Source: Branchiostoma floridae (taxonomy: Eukaryota; Chordata; Leptocardii; Amphioxiformes; Branchiostomatidae). From it: a stretch of 64,000 nt of DNA. Location of the stretch: the NCBI RefSeq assembly GCF_000003815.2, contig NC_049985.1:20348365-20412364 (forward strand), in the 5' to 3' direction. Below the pieces are notes generated by a model. The model had not been told where the DNA came from. It did no database searches and saw only the letters and a program-made list of their open reading frames with translations. Positions within the stretch are counted from its first letter, which is position 1. Each line of letters begins with the position of its first letter. Both the position numbers and the translations under genes were made by a program. Below are positions 21,787-33,403 of the stretch, in pieces.

Positions 21787-22139
21787 AGCAGTGCGATGCA
21801 CTGAGCTGGGCTACCCTGGCTAAAGAAAACAGAATAAAAAAAATAAAAAATAATAAAAAATAATAAAAAGTCAAGAGTACGTCACGACAGCGGTGACGAG
21901 GAGGAGTGGCCGTGCAAAATTGGCATTCCTCTATTCGAAACAATTGTAACATTTGGTCGTAGTGGTAGGACTTGGGCATTTATCTATACGTCAGTATGAC
22001 GCGTCTATGCTATACACTCTCACAATAAACCAAGGACCAGGGTTCAGTATACAGTTTGATGTGACCTTTATTTACACTATGACTCGATACATAGACAAGT
22101 GAATGGATACAAGTAATACAAGATAAAACACCTGGACAG

Positions 22140-22330
22140 ATGAAGAAGAAGAAGAAGAAGAACTTTATTGCACGACAACTGTAGAGGATACAGTGTTTGG
22201 CAACTTGAACATACAATACATACAGAACAGAACACTACATGAGTTACTAGTATCTAAAAATCTAAGAGACTAATCTATTTTACACATGGTATATAATATT
22301 TACAATCAGGCTATCATTATGTGCTGGTTC
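22140..22330 (-). mobile_element. LINE 3' end, minus strand, with (TTC)n tail
   Basis: On the minus strand, GTTGTCGTGCAATAAAGTT is followed by a pure (TTC)n run (22160-22141). This matches the 3' end of the plus-strand LINE next door (TTGTTGTGCAATAAAGC at 23185-23202). Confidence 0.6.
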
Positions 22331-22599
22331 ATGATAGTATAATATCGTCACGTTTTTTAAATGAGTTATATATAAATTGACCGACATAGGCAGAGATGCG
22401 AGTGGATGATACTAACTAACCGGTTACGTAGCTACGGCGGCGGAAAATGCGGTCGTCCTTGTCCCTGTGTCTGCTTCTAGCCTAACTAGCGCGTATCGTG
22501 CCTTATATTACATCAATTGGAGGCGGAGCTTACGTGAGCGTAGCGGGGCGTGGTCAAGCTGACGTCAGGGCGCGCCCATGGCCACGTGCTCTCACCACG

Positions 22600-23215
22600 T
22601 GACCCCTGGACCGCCCAACGCAATAATGAGACTTGCCACAAATCCAAACTCTCCTCACTTTCTACATTGAACAAGCATTACAAGCAAGAAAATTACATTT
22701 CAACCATAAACTTTGATAAAGTCTTAAAGAGCCTTGACGTTTGTAGGGCAATCACACAACTCAGAATTGGCTGTCACAAATTGAATATAGAAACCGGGAG
22801 ATTAAAAAAAATCTCTATCGACCAGAGGGTTTGTCCATTCTGTCCAGAGCTAATTGAAGACGAATATCACTTTATGGTTCTATGTCCCAAATATTCTGAT
22901 ATACGAAATTCTCTGTACACAAGGCTGTCATCTTATACACAAGGATTTATCTCAATGGGCCTGAAGTGCAAATTCAAATACATCATGACATGTGACAATT
23001 CCTGCATGGCAGATATAGGAAAATATATCAAAGAAGGTTTAGACATTAGAAATTCCTCCAATGATTGTAAAAGCCTCCAATGACTGTAAGAAACTTATCC
23101 CACACTACAATTTCTGTATTAGTTAGATAAGCGTTAAGTTGTAACTGTAGTTATGTAGATGCCATACTTTGTACCCCGTACAATTGTTGTGCAATAAAGC
23201 TATCTATCGAGACTG
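22600..23215 (+). pseudogene. Non-LTR retrotransposon, C-terminal zinc-ribbon-like region and 3' end
   Basis: The open frame to 23083 includes I-T-Q-L-R-I-G-C-H-K-L-N-I-E-T-G-R-L and a Cys/His cluster, C-P-F-C-P-x-(8)-H-x-(4)-C-P-K-Y, the zinc-ribbon-like end of many LINE reverse transcriptases. After the stop comes a 3' UTR ending GTGCAATAAAGC and CTATC. 5' truncated, as usual for LINEs. The ATG at 22550 lies in the flanking sequence and is probably not biological. Confidence 0.75.
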
Positions 23216-23351
23216 GGTCATCATTCTGCCTCACCAGCCAGGCGATGTTCCTCAACGTGTCTTCAAAAAGGCGAAGCGCGCGGCTGGCAAAAACTTTTAT
23301 CTAATAGAGTTCGCTGCATTGCCTCGTTACAGTAATGAGATCGTACACAGC

Positions 23352-24365
23352 TAGGGCTAGGTATCGGTACAGCGTACCGATACAAAACCGGTTTTTCTTA
23401 TTGGACCGGTCCAGAAAAACCGGACCTGAAAAAATTAGGTGGACCGGATGCAGTACGTTACATCTGTGAACTATCTGGGTAACCAGATTACCTCTGACCT
23501 GTCTGATGATGAGTCAATTCGCTATCATGTCAGAGGGTTCTATACCAAAGCCAATTCCTTGATACGAAAATTCCGATTCGCCTCTCCTGGAGTGAAGCGC
23601 GTCCTTTTTGATGCATGTTGTTCCTCGATATATTGCGCTCAGCTATGGTGTCAGTATAACTTGGGTACGATTCGCAGGCTACGCGTAGCCTATAACAATG
23701 CTCTTAGGATTGTGTTAGGTTATCGAACGAGAGATAGTGCCAGCCAAATGTTTGTGACACATGGGATTGATACTTTTGTAGCTAGAAGGAGAAAACTAAC
23801 GCATGCATTTGTACAACGCATCGCCACATCTAAAAACAACATTATCTCCCGGTTATTCCACTCAGATGCCTTCTTGCATAGCAAATTCTGGACACACTAT
23901 GTGAATCTTGTTTTCAAAAGCCCAGGCTAATTTACCTTTTTTATTGTACATAAAGTGTATGTGTATTGTTGTATTGTATGTTTTTATGTGATATGGGCCA
24001 AGAGCCTGCAATAAAGTTGAAATTGAAATTGTTGGACCGATTAGAAAATTAACAGCTTATTTTATCAGGCATTCACACGTTTTGGCGCTTGTAGGTGGAA
24101 GAAAATAACAATAGTAAAGTAGAGTAGAGTTTATAGTAATTTCTACCAAGTTTTACAGCCAATCGTACAGGTGCAGTTAGTGTTGAAGGATTTTAAAACG
24201 CCGGTGTAAGTCTAATACTCCACCAGACAGATCTATTTGTAGTGAAATGGACCATTGGTATGAGTCATACTGCATCAGGTCCAGGTTTAGGTCCGGACCT
24301 GGACCTAATCCTTTGGACCTGAACCGGACCTGGACCTGAATTTTTTTTACCGGTACCCAGCCCTA
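23352..24365. mobile_element. hAT-like non-autonomous element with perfect 8-bp duplication, split by a LINE
   Basis: Left end TAGGGCTAGGTATCGGTAC, right end ACCGGTACCCAGCCCTA, flanked by identical TACACAGC at 23344-23351 and 24366-24373. Subterminal GGACCTGGACC-type words cluster at both ends. A LINE 3' fragment occupies about 23449-24030. Related truncated ends occur at 4374, 50905, 57270 and 63625. Confidence 0.85.
23439..23930 (+). pseudogene. Non-LTR retrotransposon C-terminal fragment nested in the hAT-like element
   Basis: Reads Y-V-T-S-V-N-Y-L-G-N-Q-I-T-S-D-L then S-D-D-E-S-I-R; later A-Y-N-N-A-L-R-I-V-L-G-Y-R and S-A-S-Q-M-F. This is the post-RT C-terminal region of LINE proteins (Y-L-G-x-x-I, A-Y-N-x-A-x-R). 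The 3' UTR ends GCAATAAAGTTGAAATTG (about 24009-24030), a short-repeat tail. The open frame is intact to its stop but lacks RT and endonuclease. Confidence 0.8.
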
Positions 24366-24499
24366 TACACAGCAAAAAAGGGTCTCAGAACACGCATTAA
24401 TGAAAAAGTATGGTTACGTCGTCTTGAAGTGATCGGTGTTGCCCAACCACCATCAGCGCAACTCTTTTTACCTTTATATTTTCGATTAAGGCCTCCTGT

Positions 24500-25510
24500 T
24501 GTGTCCCTATATGTAGGTCAACAGCATATTATTCGAGAAGCTTTGTATGGATTTTAATGGTATTTGGTATTTGAGTAGCGGTTGCGGACAGGAAGGTCGT
24601 GTTCGAAAATGGTTGGCGTAGCTTTTTTCCGTCAGGGCGGTAGCGGGCCAAACGTGCGCGTCCGCTTTCTTGTGAACAGCATAACTCGAGAACCCTTGAA
24701 TGGATCCTGATGATATTTGGTAGGTGGGTGGAGGTTAGAAAAACGAAGGTCAAGTTCGATAATGGGCCTTCTAGTTGCTGCCTAAGGTACTGCAGGGAAG
24801 CTTTTAATTTTGTGTTCTGGACATGCTGTGGTCATGATTTTTGAGTGGTAGATAGCCCTTGAGGCAGAGTGTAAGTGCTGTGAGTTTGAACCCCCTAGCT
24901 ACTTTTTTGGAATTACAGGGACCGATTTCCTTTCAAACTTTGGACGGGAATAACTCAAGAACTTGTTGACGGATCATCACGATTTGTTGTATGTAGATAG
25001 AATGAGTGATGACCTACATAATGTAATGATAATTTTGCAAATCACCTGCTAATTTGCATAATTGATTAGGAAAGTTCATAAATCCATGCCAACAGCATAT
25101 AACTCGAGAAGCTGTTTATGGATTTTCATGATATTTGGTATTTGAGTAGCGATTGCATAAAGGAAGGTCGAGTTCGAAAATGGTTAGCGTAACATTTTTC
25201 ATCAAGACGGTAACGGGCCGAGTGTGTGTGTCCGTTTGTTTGTGGCACGCATAACTCGAGAAGCCTTGAAAGGATCCTGATGATATTAGGTAGGGTAGGG
25301 GTCAGGAAAACGAAGACTAAGTTTGATAATGGGCCCCCTAGCGGCTTCCTAAGGTACTGCAGCAATTTTTGACATCTCGTATTCTGAACTTGCTGTGGTC
25401 GTGATTTTTGAGTGGTAGGTAGCCTTCAAGTAATAACTTGCATAACGTAATACTAATGATGCAAATCAACAGCTAATTTGCATAATCAATGAGGAAAGTT
25501 CATAAATCCA
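24500..25510. repeat. Dispersed repeat with at least five copies of the ~45-nt module
   Basis: ATAACTCGAGAA, about 8 bases, then GGATCCTGATGATATTTGGT recurs near 24530, 24680, 24955, 25098 and 25250, alternating with GGGCC...TAGC...CCTAAGGTACTGCAG and CTGTGGTC(A/G)TGATTTTTGAGTGGTAG spacers. Two ~570-bp halves repeat each other. Confidence 0.7.
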
Positions 25511-25971
25511 CTCCATGATAGGACTTTCAAACTTGAAACAGTCACATATATAGCTGAGAAAGAGAAATGTCAAATACATATTAATTATGCAAATGACAAC
25601 CTCATTTTTGGTAGCGTTTGTGCGGAACACACGTTCATGCAGCCGTTTGCTATTGAGGTAGGTACTCTTAGGAAATACATAAGTAAGGACCTTAAAGTCT
25701 TGAATAAAGGCATGATTATTTGGCGAAGGGATGTGTTCGTGGAGCTCTAGTTGCTCATGTGATTGTTGACTCCATGTTTGCCATAACGTATAGGGCGAGA
25801 TGTACGTTAGGTTTTGAGCTCCTTGATACATTCTTGATCGACGAGTGATAAATAAAGTGTTACGAAACAGGATCACCATACCCGTGTCGTTTGTGTTGTT
25901 TTGTTGATATTGGTGCTTCGAAGTACAGTCTGGAGCTCTGGGGTACTGTATTTGTGTTAAGTAATGTTTAA

Positions 25972-27509
25972 GGTGGGTTTACACCTGCGTATATTTTCAT
26001 GCCGCATGAGTTCCGTTTTGACATTTTTCGACATTTTGACTAATTTCTTCAATACGCGGCCGCACGCACAAGTCGCACCTCTATCGCATCTGAATCGTCT
26101 TTAGAAAGTTTCACGTACGCAGGCAAACGAAAATATACGCCCAGTTCGTCTGATAGTTTTGGACATGCACAAAACTATCATTCGTACGCAGTTTGGTGCC
26201 CAAAACGTTATGGATGCGCAATACAGTGGTCCCACGTCGGTCGATTGCGCTATGAAGACGCTACATGTTTGCGCTTTACACGCAGTAATACGCGGAAATC
26301 GCGGTAATGCGAGTACATAGCGTTCTTACAGCGCAGACACAACGCACCATGAGCGACCGTATAACGAATGCACACATAGATCACGATTTAGTACAGTGCG
26401 TTCTGCGATCGCTTTGCGCATACTACGCGTACTGATAGCGTGATCGACGCACACTCCAGATTTGGAATAAATACGAAGGTGCATCTGAGTCCAGACAAAA
26501 AAAAATCATCTCAAGATGGCAGATCCAGGCCAGGACTGACTAATTTGTACCAGGGGCATGGAGAGATGGTCACAACTTGCAGGACACCATGAATGTAACT
26601 GGTCCCAACAGAGCCTCCAGGGACGGGAAGATGTAGAGGAACCTGCTCAAGCACTTGGTCAACTTGTGTGACACACATGCCATTTTGTGTAACAGATATT
26701 TGACGTAATTTGTTGATAATGGCACTTTTTTTGTGTGTAAAACCACATGATATAAAGGTGCAATATAGAGCCATATTACAACTTTGAAAGAGGGCGTAAG
26801 GTTTCATAATTGTTTAATTTACGTGTTTGATAAAGATCTTGAATACGTTTTGTGGTGTGTATGGGTGTGATTTTTATAGTAGTTGAAATACTAAGATGAT
26901 AGGGAAAATCATTAAGGACAAAGTGAAAACAAACACAATCTTAACAGTGCACATAATTTCTTAAGGTAAATGATGGCCCACATTTCTGTAAAAGCACAGT
27001 GTCACTGCTTCACTGCTTCGCAAATGAATAAAAAAACCTCTTCACTGTTTACTTGTCAATGTTCTACTTGCACTGCCTGTAAACAAAAGCATACGTAGTA
27101 CAAAGTGTTCCTCTAACAAAAATACTCTATTGGCAATGCTCGCAAACAAAAGTATATGTAACAGAAACTGTTCCTCTGACACACCTGAAATGCGTTTGTA
27201 ATGCAGTTTGCACCAGGTGCGTCAGGCATGCGGTCGGTAGACGTTGTGTGCGTCCGGATTACGCCCAACATACGTACCCCATACGAATCTATTCGCAGTA
27301 CTGAAAATTCTGTTGCGCATTTCAGTTGCAATCATACGCATCTCATGCGAAATGAAAACGCTGAAGTCGTAATTCAAACGCCAGATGGGCTCGACGTACA
27401 ATTTAATTTATTCCAAAAAATTCCAAATGTTGGGCGTTCGGCCGCGTATTGACAAAATTTCATTCGGAACTCACGCGCACTTGGAAATATACGCAGGTGT
27501 AAACCCACC
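25972..27509. mobile_element. 1.5-kb TIR element flanked by TTAA
   Basis: Ends GGTGGGTTTACACCTGCGTA and its exact complement TACGCAGGTGTAAACCCACC, each bordered by TTAA (25968-25971 and 27510-27513). TTAA duplication is the piggyBac/Sola3 pattern. Long flanking regions are dense in TACGC/GCGTA and CGCAC words (25980-26470 and 27200-27500); the centre is unrelated AT-rich sequence. No transposase frame was found. Confidence 0.8.
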
Positions 27510-27720
27510 TTAACGTATTTGGTATGTACATGCGTGTCATGTGTGCGTATATTATATACTCTCTCTGCGACCTCAAATTGGGAAGAGCGCGGTGAGAGCG
27601 CGATGGGATCGCCATGGTCGCCATGGAAGCGCGCAAAGAGCGCAGTGGGAGCGCCATGGACGTCGCCATCACCTCCGCGACTGTTTTGAACAGGTGTCAC
27701 AGCTATCTCGCCCCCCCCCC

Positions 27721-27985
27721 NNNNNNNNNNNNNNNNNNNNNNNNNNNNNNNNNNNNNNNNNNNNNNNNNNNNNNNNNNNNNNNNNNNNNNNNNNNNNNNN
27801 NNNNNNNNNNNNNNNNNNNNNNNNNNNNNNNNNNNNNNNNNNNNNNNNNNNNNNNNNNNNNNNNNNNNNNNNNNNNNNNNNNNNNNNNNNNNNNNNNNNN
27901 NNNNNNNNNNNNNNNNNNNNNNNNNNNNNNNNNNNNNNNNNNNNNNNNNNNNNNNNNNNNNNNNNNNNNNNNNNNNNNNNNNNNN
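27721..27985. other. Assembly gap
   Basis: 265 N following a run of C. Predicted proteins crossing it are meaningless. Confidence 1.
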
Positions 27986-28134
27986 AAAATTTTGCCGAGA
28001 AAGGGACGAGGCAGTGCTCTGAAGAATCCCCTGTGATAAGAGTTCTTTGAATACTGTTATAGTGAGAAACTATTATTACTGCATGTATGCAGGTATGGTT
28101 TTGATGCTGGTGGAAACTTTTCGGTAGCCGGGGA

Positions 28135-28720
28135 TGTAGGGCGCTGTATCTCGTGAACGGATGGTGTGAGCACGACGATTTTTGGTACGTGGGTTGGGGG
28201 TGGTAGCCTGACACTCAGGTGTGATTTTGGGCCTCCTGGCGCTTGACCTTGACATTGAAGGTGGCATTTTTGGTGTTTTTGGGGCACTTTTGGCGCTGTG
28301 TGTCCGGAACGATACGCGCGATTGCGACGATTTTTGGTGCATGGGTGGGGGGTTGTTGCCTGTTGCCTAGGATTGACTTTGGGCCTTGTCGCGTTTGAAC
28401 TTGACCCGGCAGGTCGAATTTTGTGTCCGGGAGGGGTGTTTCCGGAGTTATATCTTCTGAACGGCTGGTGCTGGCGCGATGATATTTGGCACATGTGTCG
28501 GCGGTGGCTGAATAATGCTCAATTTTGATTTTGGCGCCCTTGGTGCTTGAACTTGACATTTTAGGTTACCTTTTGTGCGGGCACGGGGCGTGCGCTGTAT
28601 CTCCGGAACGCAAGGTGCCATTGTGTTGCCATTTGGTACGTGAGTTGTTTGTGGTGTCCTGGTGGTCAGGTTTGATTTTGGGCCTCCTAGTGCTTGAACT
28701 TGATACTGTATAGGTTGACC
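28135..28720. repeat. Tandem array, four diverged ~145-bp units
   Basis: Units start near 28140, 28289, 28445 and 28590. Each reads GCGCTGTATCTC..GAACG, then GATGATTTTTGGTA..TG, then TGATTTTGGGCCTCCT, then GCTTGAACTTGACATT. The first half is a variant of the recurrent module of 24.5-25.5 kb. Codon phase is not maintained between units. Confidence 0.8.
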
Positions 28721-31700
28721 CTGTTTTAGTGTGGTTGGGGCATCCTCCCAATATCTGCTTGGTTTTAAAAACAGATTATGGTTGGGTGTAGAACCATCAT
28801 CTGGCCTGGGCCACCTTCAATGTATCAGGTTACTTAGTGGCACTGACAGTTTGCCAGATGACGGGAGTGTGCCAGATTATATATCTGTTGGTCAGGTATA
28901 ATTGGAGTTTGCTTATTACTCTTTGTGGTGTTTCTAGAGCTGTATAGTACTGAGTTTTAAGTTCCGGTACAAGTTCCTTTACCCTGTTGGCAATCATGGT
29001 TGAACTTGAACTTAAACAGAAGAAGATGCAATTTTCTAATGTGGAGGAGAACTGTATAGAGTGTGGGCATAAGAGAAAGGTATGTGTATGATTTGTCCTG
29101 TGTTTCTTTTTGTTTCTTTGGTAATGCCATTTCCATACTGTGTACAGGTAATTTGTTGTTTTGGGCTAGTCATATTCGCTTGGTTTTTGGGCCTGCTTAA
29201 TCTATGGTACAGGCAGGGTTAAGTGGTGGAGGCTTAGCTTTGTTCTGTTTTAAATTCAGTATCGTTTGTTGCATTTTGTCGCGGCAAATATATGATGAAA
29301 TTCCCCTTCTAAGCAACTGCTCATTGGTTTGTGGGGATGTTTGCTGGGTGTTTGCTCTGACTACAACAGCTTCTGAACTTTTCAAAGCTTCCATTGCCAG
29401 CAGCTTGCCATCTATAAATGGGATTGACAAGGACATTTTTCATAGTAAATTATGCTGTTAAATTTGGCTTAGATACTACAGGAGATTTAGGTTTGGGTTG
29501 GATGGATTGAATGAAAATATCATACCACCCTGGGGACAAACTGTTGCTGCTGCATGGGGGCTACCACTATTCATGTTGTCTAATGTCTATGGAACTACAG
29601 ATAAAAGTATCATTGGTCAAATTATGCGAGTAACATTCCGATGTCAAGTGAATAACACCCCAGAAATAAATCTTTAATGAATATCATTGGAAGAACACAA
29701 ACCAAGGAGACTTAGCAGCTGCATTAGGTCAGTACATTGAAATAGGAAGATATTAGTATATCATGTGACAGAGTAACTACATGTGCATGGGCCATCTGAG
29801 ACAAAAAAAGGTAGTGTCTCAACAACTTCAAAGTACTGTGGTTGGTTACATACTTAAGAAATCCAAAATAAGTAATGTTCATCCATGTCCAAACTTACAA
29901 ATTCAGAAAATGGAATTTCAGAGTCAGACTTTTGCATGGTGCACAACCAACACAGTAAAAAGCTCATTTTTCCAACCACGTACCACAGACAAAAAGGCAA
30001 AAATACACAATAGGTCTACAGAAACCCAATACATTTCATGCAGGCCTGAGGTCTACGAACTCTTGTTCACTTGTGTTTTTTAGTGCTTTAATTGGAAATG
30101 TTTCCAGCACAAGAAAGAAAATACTGTGACAAATTGAAAACATATAGCTGACGTATTCCGTACCATAGACGGTGTTGATTTATACGTTCGCAATACTTTA
30201 GCACTGTGTTTTTAAGCCACCTCAGCCGCAAAAAAGGTCTTTCTCATTTCAATATCTTGTTTGAACCGAACAATATAGTATCGACTTTCGAGGTATGACA
30301 TCTTACAGTAATAAGGTGCCATATATGTACCAGGTAACACACTAACTATGTCACTCCCAGATGCAGTATATTACCAGGTAGCGCACCTAATATGTTGTAA
30401 CCAGCTGCACTTCAGATCCCTCCGAGAAGTACTCGTAATGTTCGGGGGGGGGGGGCGAAAACGCTAAAGGGGAGCGAAAACGCTAGTGATCGCTGGGGGG
30501 GGGGGCAGAACGCTGTGACACTGGGTCAAAACAGTCGCTGTGAGAGCGCCGAGGACGGCGATCCAACGATGAGCGCAGAGAGAGTGGTTTATAATAATAC
30601 CGCTAGGACGGCGCTCTCACCGCGATCTCTCTGCGCTCTCAACTGCGGTTCGTGAAGAAGTATATTTGACACAGACAGAACCCGGAGAAATGTTCAAAAT
30701 GTACCGATGATTTACAAAGAAACAAAATAGATGGAATAACTAAGATTTCAGAAACAAAGGCTTATCATTTCTTAACTTATTCTTGAATTTCGGCATGATG
30801 ACATTATGATTTCTTGTTCTTCATCTGTACATTTAGATTATTGAAGTCCTAATTTCAATAGATTGAAGTGTTTCAGTGTTCTATGATTTACACAAATAAC
30901 GTGGCATGATAAATAAATTCATGCAGAACAAGCTACATGACAGATTTAAGACAAAAGCAGCAAGACAAACTTGTATGTAAACTGAGACTCGCGCTGAGTG
31001 ACTGTACAGTGACCAAAATTATTCACAGCCTTGATTTTATACTCTAAACAATATGTAAGACGTAAAAGTATGACTTCAAAGACAACAAAACACACAAAAC
31101 GTTAAAGGATTCGTTCTTAACCTCTGAAATTCGTTCAGTAATCTTTTGAAACTTTGGTTGCGCATAAAAAGATGCTGGCATTTGAGTTTTTTTGTGACGC
31201 TGAGAGCGCACTGGGGTCGCTGGAGAGATTCCACGTACGTGCACTAGAGCAGCTTTTTCTTAGCCTCTACCAGGCTCCCCGGATCGGTGGTCTAATCGTA
31301 GAAATTGGACAAATAAAGTCTATAGTACGCTAGGGAAGAAACCTTACAGTCGCCTGCGTAGCACCCGACCAATGATAACTTACCAAGTTACGTCGACGAA
31401 GGTTAGACATCCAGGTAATAAGATATGCCAAAATCATATCCAGTTGCTTGAGCTTATTGGCGTTACTCACCAAGTTGGTCTACAGAAACACGTCAAGTCC
31501 CGCAGAGCAGTCGAAAATTCAGACCGGTAGTCTATTTTTTATTATTTTTTATTCTCATTGACAAATAAGATAGACGTAGTGGTGGCGCACTCAAGTTATC
31601 AACTTATATTAACGCCACCACTATACATATATATACAATAACATAAACATAACTAAACTAAACGAAATACAAAATAAAGGAATTCGAATATATAAACAAT

Positions 31701-31789
31701 ACTGGTAACAAATAGAAACAAGAGTTCGTAGACCTCATACTTCCATGAAATATTTAGAGATTTTTAAAGAAAAAATATTCAATAAAAAT
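28721..31789. other. No confirmed gene; one weak exon-like start
   Basis: ATG at 28996 opens 28 codons with a Cys pair (N-C-I-E-C-G-H-K-R-K) and meets a GTATGT donor, but no matching downstream exon was recognised. 85- and 79-codon frames at about 29200-29460 overlap on opposite strands and show no motif. Poly-G runs at 30443-30454 and 30494-30504. GAGAGCGC-rich inverted words at 30540-30650 resemble 27585-27665. A solo end of the 33404 repeat family lies at 31721-31759. Confidence 0.35.
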
Positions 31790-32165
31790 AAAACAACAAA
31801 ACATAAAAATGTTGTAAGAAGAAATGAAGGGACAAAACATGGTATCATAGCCAACAAAGCATTCGTTTCTGTATTCAAGAAGTGCACTTTTGTAGTAAAA
31901 GTGACACTAGTGTGGTACTACTTAATATTATCAAGTTGGCAACTTCACTCATGGCCACTTTTACAGCTATACAACTACACTCGTGGCTACCTTCTGAGTG
32001 TGACTTCTACAAGCTTTTAAGGACAATCAATAGGCTACAACACAACGTATTTGCACATTTTGGTACTTCCTCGTCATGTTGAATATCCCTAAACAAGAAA
32101 AAACATTAGGCAAAAATTAGTGAGCGCGCAGATTTCATCCATCAAATTTACTTGCTGTGGCCTAA
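31790..32165. mobile_element. Partial element of the GGCCACAGCAAGTAAATT family
   Basis: The right terminus AATTTACTTGCTGTGGCC (followed by TAA) and the interior match the complete copy 58537-59105 in reverse. The left end is not identifiable. Confidence 0.55.
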
Positions 32166-32707
32166 TGTTATCCTGCCCTTGATCACATATATAACACGTA
32201 TTGAAGTCTTGTTATGAAAATCTCTGGAATTATGGGGATTCTTCATTAATTATGCAAATCTATCTTTGATTCTCTCAATCTTCCTTTCTCTCTTAATCAC
32301 AATTTATACAACTAATTAAATGCAACTAATGTTGATGAATTAAACATTAATACATCGATTACCAGTAAATCATCTTCACAACTGAAGACAGGGAACTGTT
32401 TTAGAAAGGCCCGCAGTAATGATGTTCAACTTTACTTAACTTAAACATGTGAATGAAAATCGGGAACGGGTTTTCTGCGCGTGCGAGTGAAAAATGTGCG
32501 CGTTAAAAAGAAAGTTCCTGAAAACTTTGCCGCAAGGAATCTTATGGCAGAAAAATTTGAACCTATGATATAATTTCCCATCTGTTACCTGAATTTTTGT
32601 TTGGAAAAAACCTTGATTTTTAGATCCCTTGGGAATAGGTTAATTTGCATATTTTGAACATTTCAAAATCACGTAAATTTGACAGAAATAAATGGAAAAA
32701 TTACTCA

Positions 32708-33384
32708 TAGACACTATGCGGATGTTTGTTGCCATTGTTTAGAATTGATTTTAAAGTTTTGTAATTATATGTCTAGGACATTTGATACTTCAGAAATATT
32801 TATAACACTGTTTCAACTTTATAAATATTTCCCTGGTCCTGTAAAACTTTGGAAATATTCATGGTGTGGAATTGGATACTTCTAATGTTTTCTAAATAAT
32901 GATAACAGCATTCTACCATTATTTACCATTTTCTACCATTTTTTGTAAATGGTTCGGTGGGCTGGGAAGATAGCAATTCACACATCCTTGCAAAGTATGG
33001 TTGGGTGCCATGCAACAATGGCCCACCACAAAGGATCCACCAGTGCCCAGCAGTGAAATCTAAAAATACACAGATGCAACAATAGGGCTTACCTTTATGG
33101 GGGCAATAAACTAATTTTACCATTTGGCCAGGTTTACCATTTTTTGCAAATATTTGTAAATGTGAAATAATCACAGAGAGGTTTCACAATTATTCTAAAT
33201 AAAGATATTTTTGTACAGTTACTTTCAAAATGTTTCTAAAATATTCAAAGAAATTCAAATAAATGAGTATTTTCTTAGTCAAATAATTTAATTATTGTGG
33301 CTCAGATATTCTTTTATTCAAAATAATTCAGACTAATTATAAATATCGCCTAAAAACCCTCATGGTGTCTTGGAATGGACTCTA
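32708..33384. mobile_element. Non-autonomous element, TIR TAGAGTCCATTCCAAG family (copy 2)
   Basis: Inverted relative to 869-1575 and similar along its length, including the TGGTTGGGTG and AGGGCTTA interior blocks. Ends CTTGGAATGGACTCTA. Confidence 0.7.
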
Positions 33385-33403
33385 TGAGGTTTTATATTGT
33401 AAA

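Noticed and set aside
21338-21979. 213-codon minus-strand frame
   Set aside because: Long only because the opposite strand is a repetitive acidic sequence; Ser/Arg/Pro-rich shadow without motifs.
27541-28214. Frames of 140-181 codons crossing N
   Set aside because: They exist only because the gap has no stops.
28057-28559. Minus-strand Pro/Ser/His-rich frames of 88-145 codons
   Set aside because: They run through the tandem array; unit lengths do not preserve phase, so coding is unlikely.
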